Positions 1 through 7,745 of a stretch of DNA of 9,168 bases are shown one piece after another. Source of the stretch: UBA10908 sp964608965 (GTDB taxonomy: Bacteria > Bacillota > Clostridia > Peptostreptococcales > Anaerovoracaceae); NCBI GenBank assembly GCA_964608965.1, contig CAZSPZ010000033.1, forward strand, positions 1 through 9,168, in the 5' to 3' direction. Position 1 is the first letter of the stretch. Every line of letters begins with the position of its first letter. A program made the position numbers and the translations under genes. A model generated the notes under the pieces. It did no database searches. It was not told where the DNA came from and saw only the letters and a list, made by a program, of their open reading frames with translations.

Positions 1-352
1 TGCCATCGTCGAATTATCGACAATGAAAGAGATTGTTGTCGTGCCCATCGATGGCGACGGCGCAGCCGCGCTCATCGCAAAATATCCGTTCTATGCCGCA
101 ACCACCATCGGAGACGATGTCTATAACGTAACAGGCGCAGGAACCGTGGCGATGCTGGCCACCTTGGTATGCACAGAAGATCTTTCCGAAGATATCGTCT
201 ATGAAATCACAAAGACCTTGTTTGAAGCGAAAGAAGATCTCATTGCAGGACACGCCAGAGGCAACGATATCAATATAGAAAACGCCAAAGAGGGAGTGAC
301 CGTAGACTTCCATCCCGGCGCATTGAAATATTACGAAGAGCAGGGAATCTAA
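1..352 (+). CDS. TAXI-type TRAP transporter substrate-binding protein, C-terminal part (5' truncated by window edge)
   Basis: The frame is open from base 2 (position 1 is the last base of a codon) to the TAA at 350-352, so the true start lies upstream; the internal ATG at 23 is not the start. The visible 116 residues match the C-terminal lobe of the TAXI family of extracytoplasmic solute receptors: a 'YNVTGAGTVAML' segment, a helix with 'YEITKTLFEAKEDL', and the typical end 'HPGALKYYEEQGI'. In this family the protein captures a substrate outside the membrane and delivers it to a fused DctQM permease, using an ion gradient rather than ATP. The stop codon is one base from the start of the DUF1850 gene, and the permease follows, so all three appear to be one operon. 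The substrate cannot be told from this fragment; TAXI systems are often linked to glutamate or other dicarboxylates, but many are uncharacterised. Confidence 0.88.
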   Translation, partial: AIVELSTMKEIVVVPIDGDGAAALIAKYPFYAATTIGDDVYNVTGAGTVAMLATLVCTEDLSEDIVYEITKTLFEAKEDLIAGHARGNDINIENAKEGVTVDFHPGALKYYEEQGI

Positions 353-353
353 A

Positions 354-914
354 ATGTTCATAGCCTGTTTTTCCAGGCAAGCGCAGCATATCGAAATGCA
401 AGAGAAAAGTGCGGGCTGTCCGCCCGCACTGCTCTTGTCCGTTGCGATTTTTATCTTGAGCATTCTTTTTTTTGTGCTGCCGTTGAATGAAAATCTTTTT
501 GTGACAGAGGAGGCTACGGGTAAAATTTTGCTGGCACTTCCGATTTCGCAAGGAGATCAATTCGCGATACGGTTCACTCATTCGGTCAATCTTTCCCATG
601 TAATCGATCAATACGAGTGGACCGGAGAATCGATTCTGCTCAAATCCACGACCTTCTCCGCGTACGGCGCAGGAATCTCAATTCTCGCAGATGGGCTTGG
701 AACAGGTTTTGTTCAGACAGAAGACGGATTCAAGATAACCGGAATAGACGCACCTCGAGAAAAAATTTCCATGATGCTTCAGACCGTGCCCGACCACACG
801 CTGCTCTATTCGGATTTGGAAATAAAATTGCTGGAATATGCAAATTCCGGAACGATTGTCACAGTGCAAGTCAGAAGAATCACACTCTCGAAAACTGTGT
901 TTGGTCGATTGTAA
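354..914 (+). CDS. DUF1850 domain protein, membrane-anchored, TRAP-operon linked
   Basis: A 186-residue protein of the DUF1850 type, whose function is unknown but which is repeatedly encoded beside TAXI binding proteins and fused TRAP permeases. One hydrophobic segment (about residues 26-44, 'LLLSVAIFILSILFFVLPL') should act as an uncleaved anchor or signal, placing the rest outside the membrane. Typical DUF1850 features follow: 'FAIRFTHSVNLSHV' (about residues 71-84), an aromatic/acidic 'IDQYEW' stretch, and 'FSAYGAGI' before a small C-terminal beta domain. ATG 354 is chosen because AGGGA (342-346) lies 7 nt upstream, inside the end of the binding-protein gene, and because only one base separates it from the previous stop, suggesting translational coupling. 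ATG 396 is in frame but has no ribosome binding site. A strong stem-loop (399-437) covers codons around residues 16-28. An accessory role in TRAP transport is inferred from context only. Confidence 0.8.
   Translation: MFIACFSRQAQHIEMQEKSAGCPPALLLSVAIFILSILFFVLPLNENLFVTEEATGKILLALPISQGDQFAIRFTHSVNLSHVIDQYEWTGESILLKSTTFSAYGAGISILADGLGTGFVQTEDGFKITGIDAPREKISMMLQTVPDHTLLYSDLEIKLLEYANSGTIVTVQVRRITLSKTVFGRL
399..437 (+). promoter_or_regulatory. Strong intra-operon stem-loop in the 5' part of the DUF1850 gene
   Basis: Inner arms AGTGCGGGC (408-416) and GCCCGCACT (422-430) pair perfectly over 9 bp around the loop TGTCC. Outer arms CAAGAG (399-404) and CTCTTG (432-437) pair for 6 more bp, separated by a small AAA/G internal loop. 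There is no run of T directly after the stem, so it is not a standard intrinsic terminator. It sits about 50 nt after the binding-protein stop codon. By analogy with hairpins after binding-protein genes in other transport operons, it could stabilise the upstream mRNA or lower expression of the membrane genes; this role is inference. Confidence 0.55.
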
Positions 915-932
915 CCCCCTAAAACTTAGCTC

Positions 933-938
933 AGGAGG
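933..938 (+). promoter_or_regulatory. Ribosome binding site deciding the permease start
   Basis: A full AGGAGG lies 6 nt before ATG 945 but only 3 nt before the in-frame TTG at 942. The spacing favours ATG 945 as the start of the TRAP permease. Confidence 0.85.
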
Positions 939-944
939 CATTTG

Positions 945-3131
945 ATGACATTATTTAAAAAGAAGGAAAAGGGAAATCATTGGACTGCAGGTATAACCGG
1001 GGCATTGCATACCGAAGGCATGGCCGAAGATGAAATCGCCAGAATGGAAGCCGAGGCAGTTCTTGAAAAATATGACAAGGAATCCGCTTTCAGAAACAAA
1101 CTGCCGAAAAATGTGACGAATGCAATCTCCGCGATATTGATCTTGTTTTCCTTGTTTCAGTTATACACGACGATATGGACAATCCCCATACAAAAGCTGA
1201 GGCCAATGCATCTTGGGTTTACGCTTTTGCTGGTTTTTTTGCTTTACCCGGCAATACAGGGTTTGCGCAAAGATAGAATCCCCTGGTACGATTGTATTAT
1301 GGGGTTTATTGCAATGGCTTGCGTGCTTTATATCCCGCTGAACTACGAATATGTGATCCAAAATGTCGGAAACTATACTCCCGTAGATATCGCCGTAGGG
1401 GTTGTTGGGATATTGCTGCTGATGGAAGCGTGCAGAAGGGTGGTGGGATTGCCGATCCTGATTATCGTCTCGATCTTCCTTTTATACGCGTTGCTTGGCA
1501 ACTATATTCCCGGTACATTCGGACACAGAGGCTACAGCATAAAACAGATCATCAATCACATGTACTTTACGACCTCCGGAGTTTTTGGAACACCGCTGGG
1601 CGTATCTGCCACCTTTATTTTTCTGTTTATCCTTTTCGGCGCATTTCTTGAAAAGACAGGTGTGGGAAAACTGTTTATCGATTTAGCGAATGCTGTTGCC
1701 GGAAAGCGCATAGGAGGTCCCGCAAAAGTAGCTGTTATATCTTCGGCGTTGCAAGGTACCGTTTCGGGCAGCTCAGTCGCGAACACTGTCAGCACCGGCT
1801 CGTTTACCATTCCCGCCATGAAAAAATTAGGATATAAACCTGAATTTGCAGGCGCTGTAGAAGCGGCTGCTTCCACCGGAGGACAGATCATGCCGCCGAT
1901 CATGGGCGCAGCGGCCTTCCTTATGGCTGAATCCACCGGATTCACGTACGCCTCTGTTGTAAAAGCCGCCATCATACCCGCGATACTGTATTTTTCGGGC
2001 ATCCTTATCAGTGTACACCACGAAGCCCGTAAAATCGGCCTTCGAGGCATGGATGCTTCGGAAATCCCCAAAATTGGCACGGTCATGCGAGAGCGAGGCC
2101 ATCTTCTTCTTCCTTTGGCCTTTATGATTTATATGCTCTCCAGCAAAGTAACGCCGTCTTATGCCGCTTTGGGTGCGATTCTTACCTCCCTTATGGCTTA
2201 TAGCATCAACTGGTGGTCGGTTCTGCCTGTTGCCGGCATGGTCGCTGCCATGAAGTTTGAACTGCCGTTTACACAGTACGCTCCCTATGCAATCGTTGCG
2301 TGGTTAGTGCTTTGCCTTCTTACCAATTGGCGAAAAGGACCTTCTCTAGTAGAGAAGTTGGGGTTTGATCCTTATGATATAGTCGATGCTCTTCAAAAGG
2401 GGGCAAGGAATGTGCTGACGGTCGCGGTCGCCTGTGCTATGGCCGGAATGATCGTGGGTACGGTAACGCTTACGGGTCTTGGTCTTAAATTTGCGACCGG
2501 ACTTGCAAGTTTAGCGGGCAACAACATCTATCTTTTGATGTTCTTTACGATGCTGTCTTCCATCGTGCTTGGCATGGGCGTTCCCACAACGGCTAATTAC
2601 CTGATCACTTCTACAATATGTGCGCCCGCGCTCATCGGGCTTTTGACGACGATGCAGGGTCTTGATACCGCGTCCGTTGCTATCATTATGAGCGCACATT
2701 TATTTGTGTTTTACTTCGGAATTATTGCGGATATTACGCCGCCTGTTGCCCTGGCTGCAATGGCAGGTGCCGCTATTGCAAAAGGGGAACCTTTTAAAAC
2801 CGGGCTGACCGCTACACGAATCGCTATCGGTGCGTTCATCGTGCCTTATATATTCGTGCTGGATTCTTCTATGCTGATGATTGACACCACGCTTTGGGCT
2901 GTGGTTCAAAATGTGTTTACAGCGCTGCTTGGGATGTACGCTCTGTCGGGAGGGCTTACAGGCTACGTCCAGGATCACTGCAAATGGTACGAGCGCATCC
3001 TGTATATCGGCGCAGGCCTTGGAATGATTATTCCCGGAACGGTGAGCGACATAGCCGGGCTGGCTGTTATTGTAGTGCTTATCATCCTTCAAAAGGCCAG
3101 AGTCAAAAGAAGAAGTATCACGGCATCGTGA
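945..3131 (+). CDS. TRAP transporter fused permease (DctQM, TAXI type)
   Basis: A 728-residue polytopic membrane protein in which the small (DctQ, 4-helix) and large (DctM) TRAP subunits are joined, as is usual for TAXI systems. It couples ion flow to uptake of the substrate delivered by the upstream binding protein. The first ~50 residues are charged and cytoplasmic. Hydrophobic segments begin near residue 57, with the DctQ-like part reaching about residue 185. The DctM part shows family signatures: 'GTVSGSSVANTVSTGSFTIP' (271-290), 'EAAASTGGQIMPPIMGAAAF' (306-325), and later 'LGMGVPTTANYL'. Length is normal for TRAP fused permeases, with no frameshift. The start is set by AGGAGG at 933-938. 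It is the last gene of the operon, followed by a terminator 26 bp downstream. The assignment is firm; the substrate is unknown. Confidence 0.95.
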   Translation: MTLFKKKEKGNHWTAGITGALHTEGMAEDEIARMEAEAVLEKYDKESAFRNKLPKNVTNAISAILILFSLFQLYTTIWTIPIQKLRPMHLGFTLLLVFLLYPAIQGLRKDRIPWYDCIMGFIAMACVLYIPLNYEYVIQNVGNYTPVDIAVGVVGILLLMEACRRVVGLPILIIVSIFLLYALLGNYIPGTFGHRGYSIKQIINHMYFTTSGVFGTPLGVSATFIFLFILFGAFLEKTGVGKLFIDLANAVAGKRIGGPAKVAVISSALQGTVSGSSVANTVSTGSFTIPAMKKLGYKPEFAGAVEAAASTGGQIMPPIMGAAAFLMAESTGFTYASVVKAAIIPAILYFSGILISVHHEARKIGLRGMDASEIPKIGTVMRERGHLLLPLAFMIYMLSSKVTPSYAALGAILTSLMAYSINWWSVLPVAGMVAAMKFELPFTQYAPYAIVAWLVLCLLTNWRKGPSLVEKLGFDPYDIVDALQKGARNVLTVAVACAMAGMIVGTVTLTGLGLKFATGLASLAGNNIYLLMFFTMLSSIVLGMGVPTTANYLITSTICAPALIGLLTTMQGLDTASVAIIMSAHLFVFYFGIIADITPPVALAAMAGAAIAKGEPFKTGLTATRIAIGAFIVPYIFVLDSSMLMIDTTLWAVVQNVFTALLGMYALSGGLTGYVQDHCKWYERILYIGAGLGMIIPGTVSDIAGLAVIVVLIILQKARVKRRSITAS

Positions 3132-3157
3132 TGTTTCGCACATAATATTTACAGAAT

Positions 3158-3192
3158 AAAGCTTGCGGCCATTTGTGGCGGCAAGCTTTTTT
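3158..3192 (+). terminator. Intrinsic terminator of the TRAP operon
   Basis: AAAGCTTGC (3158-3166) pairs with GCAAGCTTT (3181-3189) over 9 bp. Inside it, GCC (3168-3170) pairs with GGC (3177-3179) around a 6-nt loop, after a G-G mismatch. A run of six T (3187-3192) follows and partly overlaps the stem. It lies 26 bp after the permease stop codon. Confidence 0.88.
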
Positions 3193-3195
3193 GTA

Positions 3196-3204
3196 TGATA
3201 TAAT
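3196..3204 (+). promoter_or_regulatory. Extended -10 promoter for the rmuC-deoB-pdp operon
   Basis: TGATATAAT contains a perfect TATAAT (3199-3204) with the TGn extension directly before it. No good -35 box is seen at 16-18 bp; the upstream DNA there is the terminator stem. Transcription would start near 3211, giving a leader of only about 20 nt before ATG 3230. This is a prediction from sequence only. Confidence 0.7.
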
Positions 3205-3229
3205 TATTGCATTATTACAGGAGGGCGAT

Positions 3230-4438
3230 ATGTGGGAAAACAGTACATCTATAGTGGTTATCAGCTTGGGAATCGGTGCAGTTCTTGTGATTGTTCTCGC
3301 GTTTCTGATTTCAGGCATACGCAAAGAGCTCCGGGAAAACCGCAAAGAGATGTTGACCTACATGCAGGCAAGCTTCCAAACCCTGAACAAAACGATGAAC
3401 GACGGAGCGATGCAAAGCGAGCAGAAGCTCGAAAATATACGCACTACGATGGAGACGCGCATTACAAGACTACAGGAAGACAATGCGCTGCAACTTACCA
3501 GAATGCGCGAGACGGTAGATGAAAAGCTTCAGCAAACGTTGGAAGAGCGCATCAGCAAGTCTTTTGAATCGGTAAGAAAGAGCCTGGAAGAAGTGTATAA
3601 AGGGTTGGGCGAAATGCAGACGCTTGCTTCGGGCGTGGGCGACTTAAAAAGAGTCCTTTCCAATGTAAAAACCCGTGGCATCCTTGGCGAAATACAGCTT
3701 GGCGCCATCCTGGAACAGATATTATCCAAAGAGCAGTACGAAGAAAATATCCGCACGCGAAACAGCGGAACGGAAAGGGTGGAGTTTGCCGTAAAAATGC
3801 CCGGAGACGGCGGGTTCCCGGTATATCTTCCGATCGACGCAAAATTCCCCGGGGATGCGTACTCGGCTTTAATGAGCGCCTACGAAATCGGAGATTCAGC
3901 CGTGATAACGGAAGCAAGAAAACTTCTTATTTCAGCGATAAAAAAAGCAGGCAAGGACATTCACGACAAGTACATCGACCCGCCTTACACGACGGATTTT
4001 GCTATTATGTTTCTGCCTTTCGAAGGGTTATATGCGGAGGCGGTTAATTTAGGGGCGATGGAAATGCTCCAAAGAGATTACAAGGTTGTCGTTGCAGGGC
4101 CTGCCACGATGGCTGCGCTGCTGAACAGTCTTCAAATGGGATTTAAAACGCTGGCGATTCAAAAGCATTCCGGAGAAGTATGGAATATCCTTGGAGCGGT
4201 CAAGACGGAATTCGACAAGTTCGGATCCGTGCTTGCTGCGACACAGCAAAGAATCAACCAGGCAAATGTAGAATTGGATAAATTAGTGGGGACAAGAACA
4301 AGAAGTATTCAACGAACGCTTCAAAATGTACAAAAGCTGGCCGGAGAAATGACACAGGGTGTACTTTTGGAAGATCCCGCGTTTTCCGGTTATATGCCGG
4401 AGGCGGAATCGGAAGCGGAAGAGCAAGGAGAAGTATGA
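3230..4438 (+). CDS. rmuC: DNA recombination protein RmuC family
   Basis: A 402-residue RmuC-family protein. In E. coli RmuC limits recombination at inverted repeats; the family has a PD-(D/E)XK-nuclease-like core, but its exact biochemical role is not settled. An N-terminal membrane segment (about residues 7-30) is followed by a long charged coiled coil (about 31-125), then the RmuC core with 'GILGEIQLGAILEQIL' (150-165), 'RVEFAVKMPG' (183-192) and 'LPIDAKFP' (200-207). The C-terminus is acidic and probably disordered. The start at ATG 3230 is preferred because AGGAGGG (3219-3225) sits 4 nt upstream; an in-frame ATG at 3173 lies in the terminator loop, before the promoter, and is not credible. 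The stop overlaps the next gene by 4 nt (ATGA), so it is co-transcribed and probably translationally coupled with the phosphoesterase. Confidence 0.93.
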   Translation: MWENSTSIVVISLGIGAVLVIVLAFLISGIRKELRENRKEMLTYMQASFQTLNKTMNDGAMQSEQKLENIRTTMETRITRLQEDNALQLTRMRETVDEKLQQTLEERISKSFESVRKSLEEVYKGLGEMQTLASGVGDLKRVLSNVKTRGILGEIQLGAILEQILSKEQYEENIRTRNSGTERVEFAVKMPGDGGFPVYLPIDAKFPGDAYSALMSAYEIGDSAVITEARKLLISAIKKAGKDIHDKYIDPPYTTDFAIMFLPFEGLYAEAVNLGAMEMLQRDYKVVVAGPATMAALLNSLQMGFKTLAIQKHSGEVWNILGAVKTEFDKFGSVLAATQQRINQANVELDKLVGTRTRSIQRTLQNVQKLAGEMTQGVLLEDPAFSGYMPEAESEAEEQGEV

Positions 4439-5160
4439 GTTTATTCGCAATCGGCGATCTTCATCTTTCCCTGGGCGAAAAATCAGACAAGCCCATGGAC
4501 ATATACGGAGGCCCCTGGGTAAGGCACACGGAAACGCTAAGGAGAAATTGGGAAAGCCTTATAGGCGAGAAGGATACGGTAATTTTACCGGGAGACATTT
4601 CGTGGGCGATGCGTCTTGCCGACGCCATGGAAGACCTGATGTGGATTGCAGGTTTGCCTGGGCAAAAGGTTATCGTTCGAGGAAATCACGATCTTTGGTG
4701 GAGTTCTTTGACAAAACTGTCTCAAATCGACGACTCCATGCATTTTTTGCAGAACAACTGCTACGAGGGAGACAATTTTATTATTCTCGGTTCCAGAGGC
4801 TGGCTTTGTCCGGGAGACGGCGACTTTAAAGAGGACACCGACCGCAAGATTTATGAAAGGGAATTGATTCGCTTAAACCTTTCTGTCTCCGAAGCATCGG
4901 AGGCGCAGCGCGGCGCTCTGCAGCGGGGTGTTCGGAAGACGCTCATCGGTGCAATGCACTTTCCTCCCACAAACGAAATGAAGCAAAAATCGGGCTTTAC
5001 AGAGCTTTTTAGCGACCATGGGGTTGCAAAGGTGGTCTATGGCCATTTGCATGGAGAAATCGCTTATAAAAACGGTCCGCAGGGCATTTACGACGGCGTG
5101 GAGTATCGCCTTTGCTCTCTGGACAAGCTGAATGGTGTACCTGAATTGGTTTTGGAGTGA
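4435..5160 (+). CDS. Calcineurin-like metallophosphoesterase (COG1768-like predicted phosphohydrolase)
   Basis: A 241-residue cytosolic phosphoesterase carrying all metal-binding motifs of the calcineurin-like superfamily in order: GDLH (7-10), PGD (52-54), GNHD (83-86), the histidine in 'MHFPP' (His175), and GHLH (203-206). These bind two metal ions and activate water for phosphoester hydrolysis. No signal peptide or membrane segment is visible. The length, the 'GDISWAM' and 'NHDLWW' contexts, and the compact form fit the predicted phosphohydrolase group COG1768, whose substrate is not known to me. The start codon overlaps the rmuC stop (ATGA) and the deoB start is 4 nt after the stop, so it is the second gene of an operon. 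A nucleotide or sugar-phosphate substrate would fit the downstream genes, but nothing in the sequence proves it. Confidence 0.88.
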   Translation: MSLFAIGDLHLSLGEKSDKPMDIYGGPWVRHTETLRRNWESLIGEKDTVILPGDISWAMRLADAMEDLMWIAGLPGQKVIVRGNHDLWWSSLTKLSQIDDSMHFLQNNCYEGDNFIILGSRGWLCPGDGDFKEDTDRKIYERELIRLNLSVSEASEAQRGALQRGVRKTLIGAMHFPPTNEMKQKSGFTELFSDHGVAKVVYGHLHGEIAYKNGPQGIYDGVEYRLCSLDKLNGVPELVLE

Positions 5161-5164
5161 AAAA

Positions 5165-6340
5165 ATGAGAAGAGCAATCATCATCGTTTTGGACAGCCTT
5201 GGCATCGGCGCATTGCCGGACGCGAAAATGTATGGGGACCTCGGAAGCAATACGCTGGGGCACATAGCGGAGGCCATGGGGGAGTTTAAAATTCCGAATC
5301 TTCGGAAGATGGGTCTTGGGAACATCGACGGCGTGGCTGCGGTGCCCGAAGTGAAATCGCCTTCCGGCGCTTTCGGTCGTCTTTACGAAAGGTCCAAGGG
5401 CAAAGATACCATCACCGGCCACTGGGAAATTGCAGGTATTCTGACAGAAATTCCGTTTAAGACATATCCGGAAGGGTTTCCAAAGGAATTTATAGAAAAA
5501 TACGAGGCGGCAATCGGCTGCAAAGTTCTGGGGAACGTTGCAGCTTCGGGCACCGGGATCATCGACGCACTGGGCCCGGAGCACGAAAAAACAGGCTGTC
5601 CCATCGTGTACACCTCTGCGGACAGCGTGTTTCAGATTGCCGCAAACACACAGGTAATTCCGATCGAACGCTTGTATGAAATGTGCGAAATCGCCCGAGA
5701 AATGCTCGTGGGCGAATGGTCCTGCGGAAGGGTGATTGCAAGACCCTATGCAATAGATGAAACAGGGCAGCGTGTCCGGACTTCGCAGCGAAAAGATTAT
5801 GCCGTGTCACCCCCGGAACCAACGATGCTGGACCTGCTGAGCAATGCCGGCAAAACCGTTTATGCCATCGGAAAAATCAGCGACATATTCAACGGAAGCG
5901 GGGTTACGACATCCGTTCACACGGAAAGCAATATGGACGGCGTCGATAAGACACTGGAAGCTATCGCCGAAGATTTTTCCGGCCTGATCTTTACCAATCT
6001 CGTGGACTTCGATTCCAAATTCGGACACAGACGCGATGCGATAGGGTATGGCAAAGCCATCGAAGCCTTCGATGCAAGACTTCCCGAGATTTTCAGCGCG
6101 CTGAAAAGACAAGATGTTCTCATGATATGCGCCGACCACGGCAACGACCCGGCACACAAAGGATGGGATCATACAAGAGAAGCAATTCCTCTCCTTGTTT
6201 ACGGAAAAGAAATCGAACCGGCCGTCAACCTTGGTACCGGAGATTCTTTTGCCGACATATCGGCCACAATTCTTGAATATTTGGATGTAGAAGACGAGAC
6301 GCCTCTGGGCACAAGTTTTCTAAAGGAGATTTTCGCGTAA
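5165..6340 (+). CDS. deoB: Phosphopentomutase
   Basis: A 391-residue phosphopentomutase of the alkaline-phosphatase superfamily. It interconverts ribose-1-phosphate or deoxyribose-1-phosphate with the 5-phosphates, linking nucleoside breakdown to central carbon metabolism. Metal ligands and the active-site threonine match the Bacillus cereus enzyme with a steady offset of 3: Asp10, Thr82 (in 'KDTITGHWE'), Asp153, Asp283 and His288 ('DSKFGH'), Asp324 and His325 ('ADHGNDP'), and His336 ('GWDHTREAIP'). Nothing important is missing. ATG 5165 is chosen because GGAG (5154-5157) lies 7 nt upstream and the protein then begins 'MRRAIIIVLDSLGIGALPDA' as in relatives; an in-frame ATG at 5132 would add 11 residues overlapping the upstream gene. 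The stop overlaps the pdp start (TAATG). Its substrate is the product of that next gene. Confidence 0.97.
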   Translation: MRRAIIIVLDSLGIGALPDAKMYGDLGSNTLGHIAEAMGEFKIPNLRKMGLGNIDGVAAVPEVKSPSGAFGRLYERSKGKDTITGHWEIAGILTEIPFKTYPEGFPKEFIEKYEAAIGCKVLGNVAASGTGIIDALGPEHEKTGCPIVYTSADSVFQIAANTQVIPIERLYEMCEIAREMLVGEWSCGRVIARPYAIDETGQRVRTSQRKDYAVSPPEPTMLDLLSNAGKTVYAIGKISDIFNGSGVTTSVHTESNMDGVDKTLEAIAEDFSGLIFTNLVDFDSKFGHRRDAIGYGKAIEAFDARLPEIFSALKRQDVLMICADHGNDPAHKGWDHTREAIPLLVYGKEIEPAVNLGTGDSFADISATILEYLDVEDETPLGTSFLKEIFA

Positions 6341-7644
6341 TGTATATGATCGACATTATTGCCAAAAAGAAAGCAGGAGAAATTCTTAACGAAGAAGAAC
6401 TTCGCTATTTTGTGGCAGGCGTTACAGGCGGAACCATCCCCGATTATCAGACCTCCGCGCTCCTTATGGCAATCTATTTCAGGGGATTGGATAAGCAGGA
6501 AACGTTTCTATTGACGGATGCGATGCTTCACTCCGGCGAAAAAATGGATCTTTCATCCTTACCCGGCGTAAAAGTCGATAAGCACAGCACCGGAGGCGTG
6601 GGAGACAAGACATCGCTCATCGTGGGTCCTTTGGCCGCCGCCGCAGGTGTTACCATTGCAAAGATGTCGGGCAGGGGACTTGGCTATTCGGGAGGAACCA
6701 TCGACAAACTGGAATCCATACCGGGTTTTCGTGTTCAGCTTGATCCCGAAGAATTTCTTGACGTTGTAAAAACAGTCGGGCTGTCCATTATCGGACAGAC
6801 AAAAGATGTCGCCCCCGCCGATAAAAAGTTGTACGCCATTAGGGATGTAACCGCTACCGTGGATAATGTCTCCCTGATCGCCGCAAGCATTATGAGCAAG
6901 AAATTAGCTTCCGGCAGCGACGCCATTGTGCTGGATGTGAAATGCGGAAGCGGGGCATTTATGAAAACCCAGGCGGAGGCGGAAGAACTCGGATCGCTGA
7001 TGGTGGAAATCGGTAAAATAGCAAGGAAGAAAACCATAGCATTGATCACAGACATGAATCAACCGTTGGGAAACGCTGTAGGAAACAGCCTCGAAGTGAT
7101 GGAAGCTTGCGAAACACTTCAAGGACGAGGTCCCAAGGATATCCAGGAGCTGTCGCTTACGCTTGCCGGTTATATGATTTACGCCGGCGGAAAAGCTGAA
7201 TCTCCACAAGAAGGCCGAAAAAAAGCAGAAGAAGCCATGTTCAGCGGAACCGGTTTTGCGAAGCTGAAACAATTTGTGGAAGCGCAAGGCGGAAATTCGA
7301 CAGTCCTCTCGAATTATAGCCTGCTCAAACAACCCAAGCACTTCGAAATTTGTATCGCTTCGTCCGACGGCTATATCACAAAGATTGCGACGGATTCCAT
7401 CGGCCTTGCTTCCCAGCACCTTGGCGCAGGGCGTAAGACCAAAGAAGATCGCATCGACCTTTCCGCTGGCATTGTGCTCTCTAAAAAACTGGGTGACTCG
7501 GTTAAAAAGGGAGAGACGTTAGCCACACTTTATTCGGACGAAGAAACCAAGCTTGCGGCAGGTCTTTTGGAAGCCCGGAGCGCCTTTGAAATATCGGATC
7601 ATAAAGTTGAGATGCCGAAGCTGATAAAGGAAATTCTCGAATAA
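6340..7644 (+). CDS. pdp: Pyrimidine-nucleoside phosphorylase
   Basis: A 434-residue enzyme of the thymidine/pyrimidine-nucleoside phosphorylase family. It splits uridine, deoxyuridine or thymidine with phosphate into the base and (deoxy)ribose-1-phosphate, which DeoB then processes. Seen in the sequence: the phosphate-binding 'KHSTGGVGDKTSLIVGP' (81-97), the signature 'SGRGLGYSGGTIDKLESIPG' (110-129), 'YAIRDVTATV' (165-174, with Arg168), and 'SIMSKKLASG' (183-192, with Ser183 and Lys187), the last residues being base-binding in Bacillus enzymes. Length is standard. AAAGGAG (6322-6328) lies 11 nt before ATG 6340; ATG 6346 is in frame but would be 17 nt away. The start overlaps the deoB stop (TAATG). 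The Gram-positive setting favours a broad-specificity Pdp over a strict thymidine phosphorylase (deoA), but specificity cannot be read directly. Confidence 0.96.
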   Translation: MYMIDIIAKKKAGEILNEEELRYFVAGVTGGTIPDYQTSALLMAIYFRGLDKQETFLLTDAMLHSGEKMDLSSLPGVKVDKHSTGGVGDKTSLIVGPLAAAAGVTIAKMSGRGLGYSGGTIDKLESIPGFRVQLDPEEFLDVVKTVGLSIIGQTKDVAPADKKLYAIRDVTATVDNVSLIAASIMSKKLASGSDAIVLDVKCGSGAFMKTQAEAEELGSLMVEIGKIARKKTIALITDMNQPLGNAVGNSLEVMEACETLQGRGPKDIQELSLTLAGYMIYAGGKAESPQEGRKKAEEAMFSGTGFAKLKQFVEAQGGNSTVLSNYSLLKQPKHFEICIASSDGYITKIATDSIGLASQHLGAGRKTKEDRIDLSAGIVLSKKLGDSVKKGETLATLYSDEETKLAAGLLEARSAFEISDHKVEMPKLIKEILE

Positions 7645-7662
7645 GGATTTGTTCGGTTTTTC

Positions 7663-7691
7663 TTGAGCTTTTTTAAGGCGTATGCTATACT
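7663..7691 (+). promoter_or_regulatory. Promoter for the lipid kinase gene
   Basis: A -35-like TTGAGC (7663-7668) and a -10 TATACT (7686-7691) are separated by 17 bp, with a TGC extension (7683-7685) directly before the -10. This is a good match to a housekeeping sigma promoter and would give a leader of about 48 nt. No clear terminator lies between the pdp stop (7644) and this promoter, so read-through from the upstream operon is also possible. Confidence 0.72.
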
Positions 7692-7745
7692 ACGAAATGT
7701 GCGAAAATCAGGACAGATGCCGACGGCAGAGGTAGGGATTTCCTT

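Noticed and set aside
396..398. ATG 396 as the DUF1850 start
   Set aside because: No Shine-Dalgarno sequence precedes it, while ATG 354 has AGGGA 7 nt upstream and is coupled to the previous stop. The question is not fully closed because of the stem-loop just after it.
14..463. 149-codon opposite-strand open frame over the TAXI and DUF1850 genes
   Set aside because: It is antisense to two well-supported coding regions and its translation matches no known protein type.
942..947. TTG at 942 as the permease start
   Set aside because: AGGAGG would be only 3 nt away; ATG 945 has a normal 6-nt spacing.
3173..3232. In-frame ATG 3173 as the rmuC start
   Set aside because: It lies in the loop of the upstream terminator and before the predicted promoter; ATG 3230 has a strong ribosome binding site.
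5132..5164. ATG 5132 as the deoB start
   Set aside because: The extra 11 residues overlap the phosphoesterase gene and are not part of the family; ATG 5165 has GGAG at good spacing and the canonical N-terminus.
7645..7680. Terminator after pdp
   Set aside because: T-rich runs occur (TTTTT at 7657, TTTTTT near 7669), but no convincing GC-rich stem precedes them.
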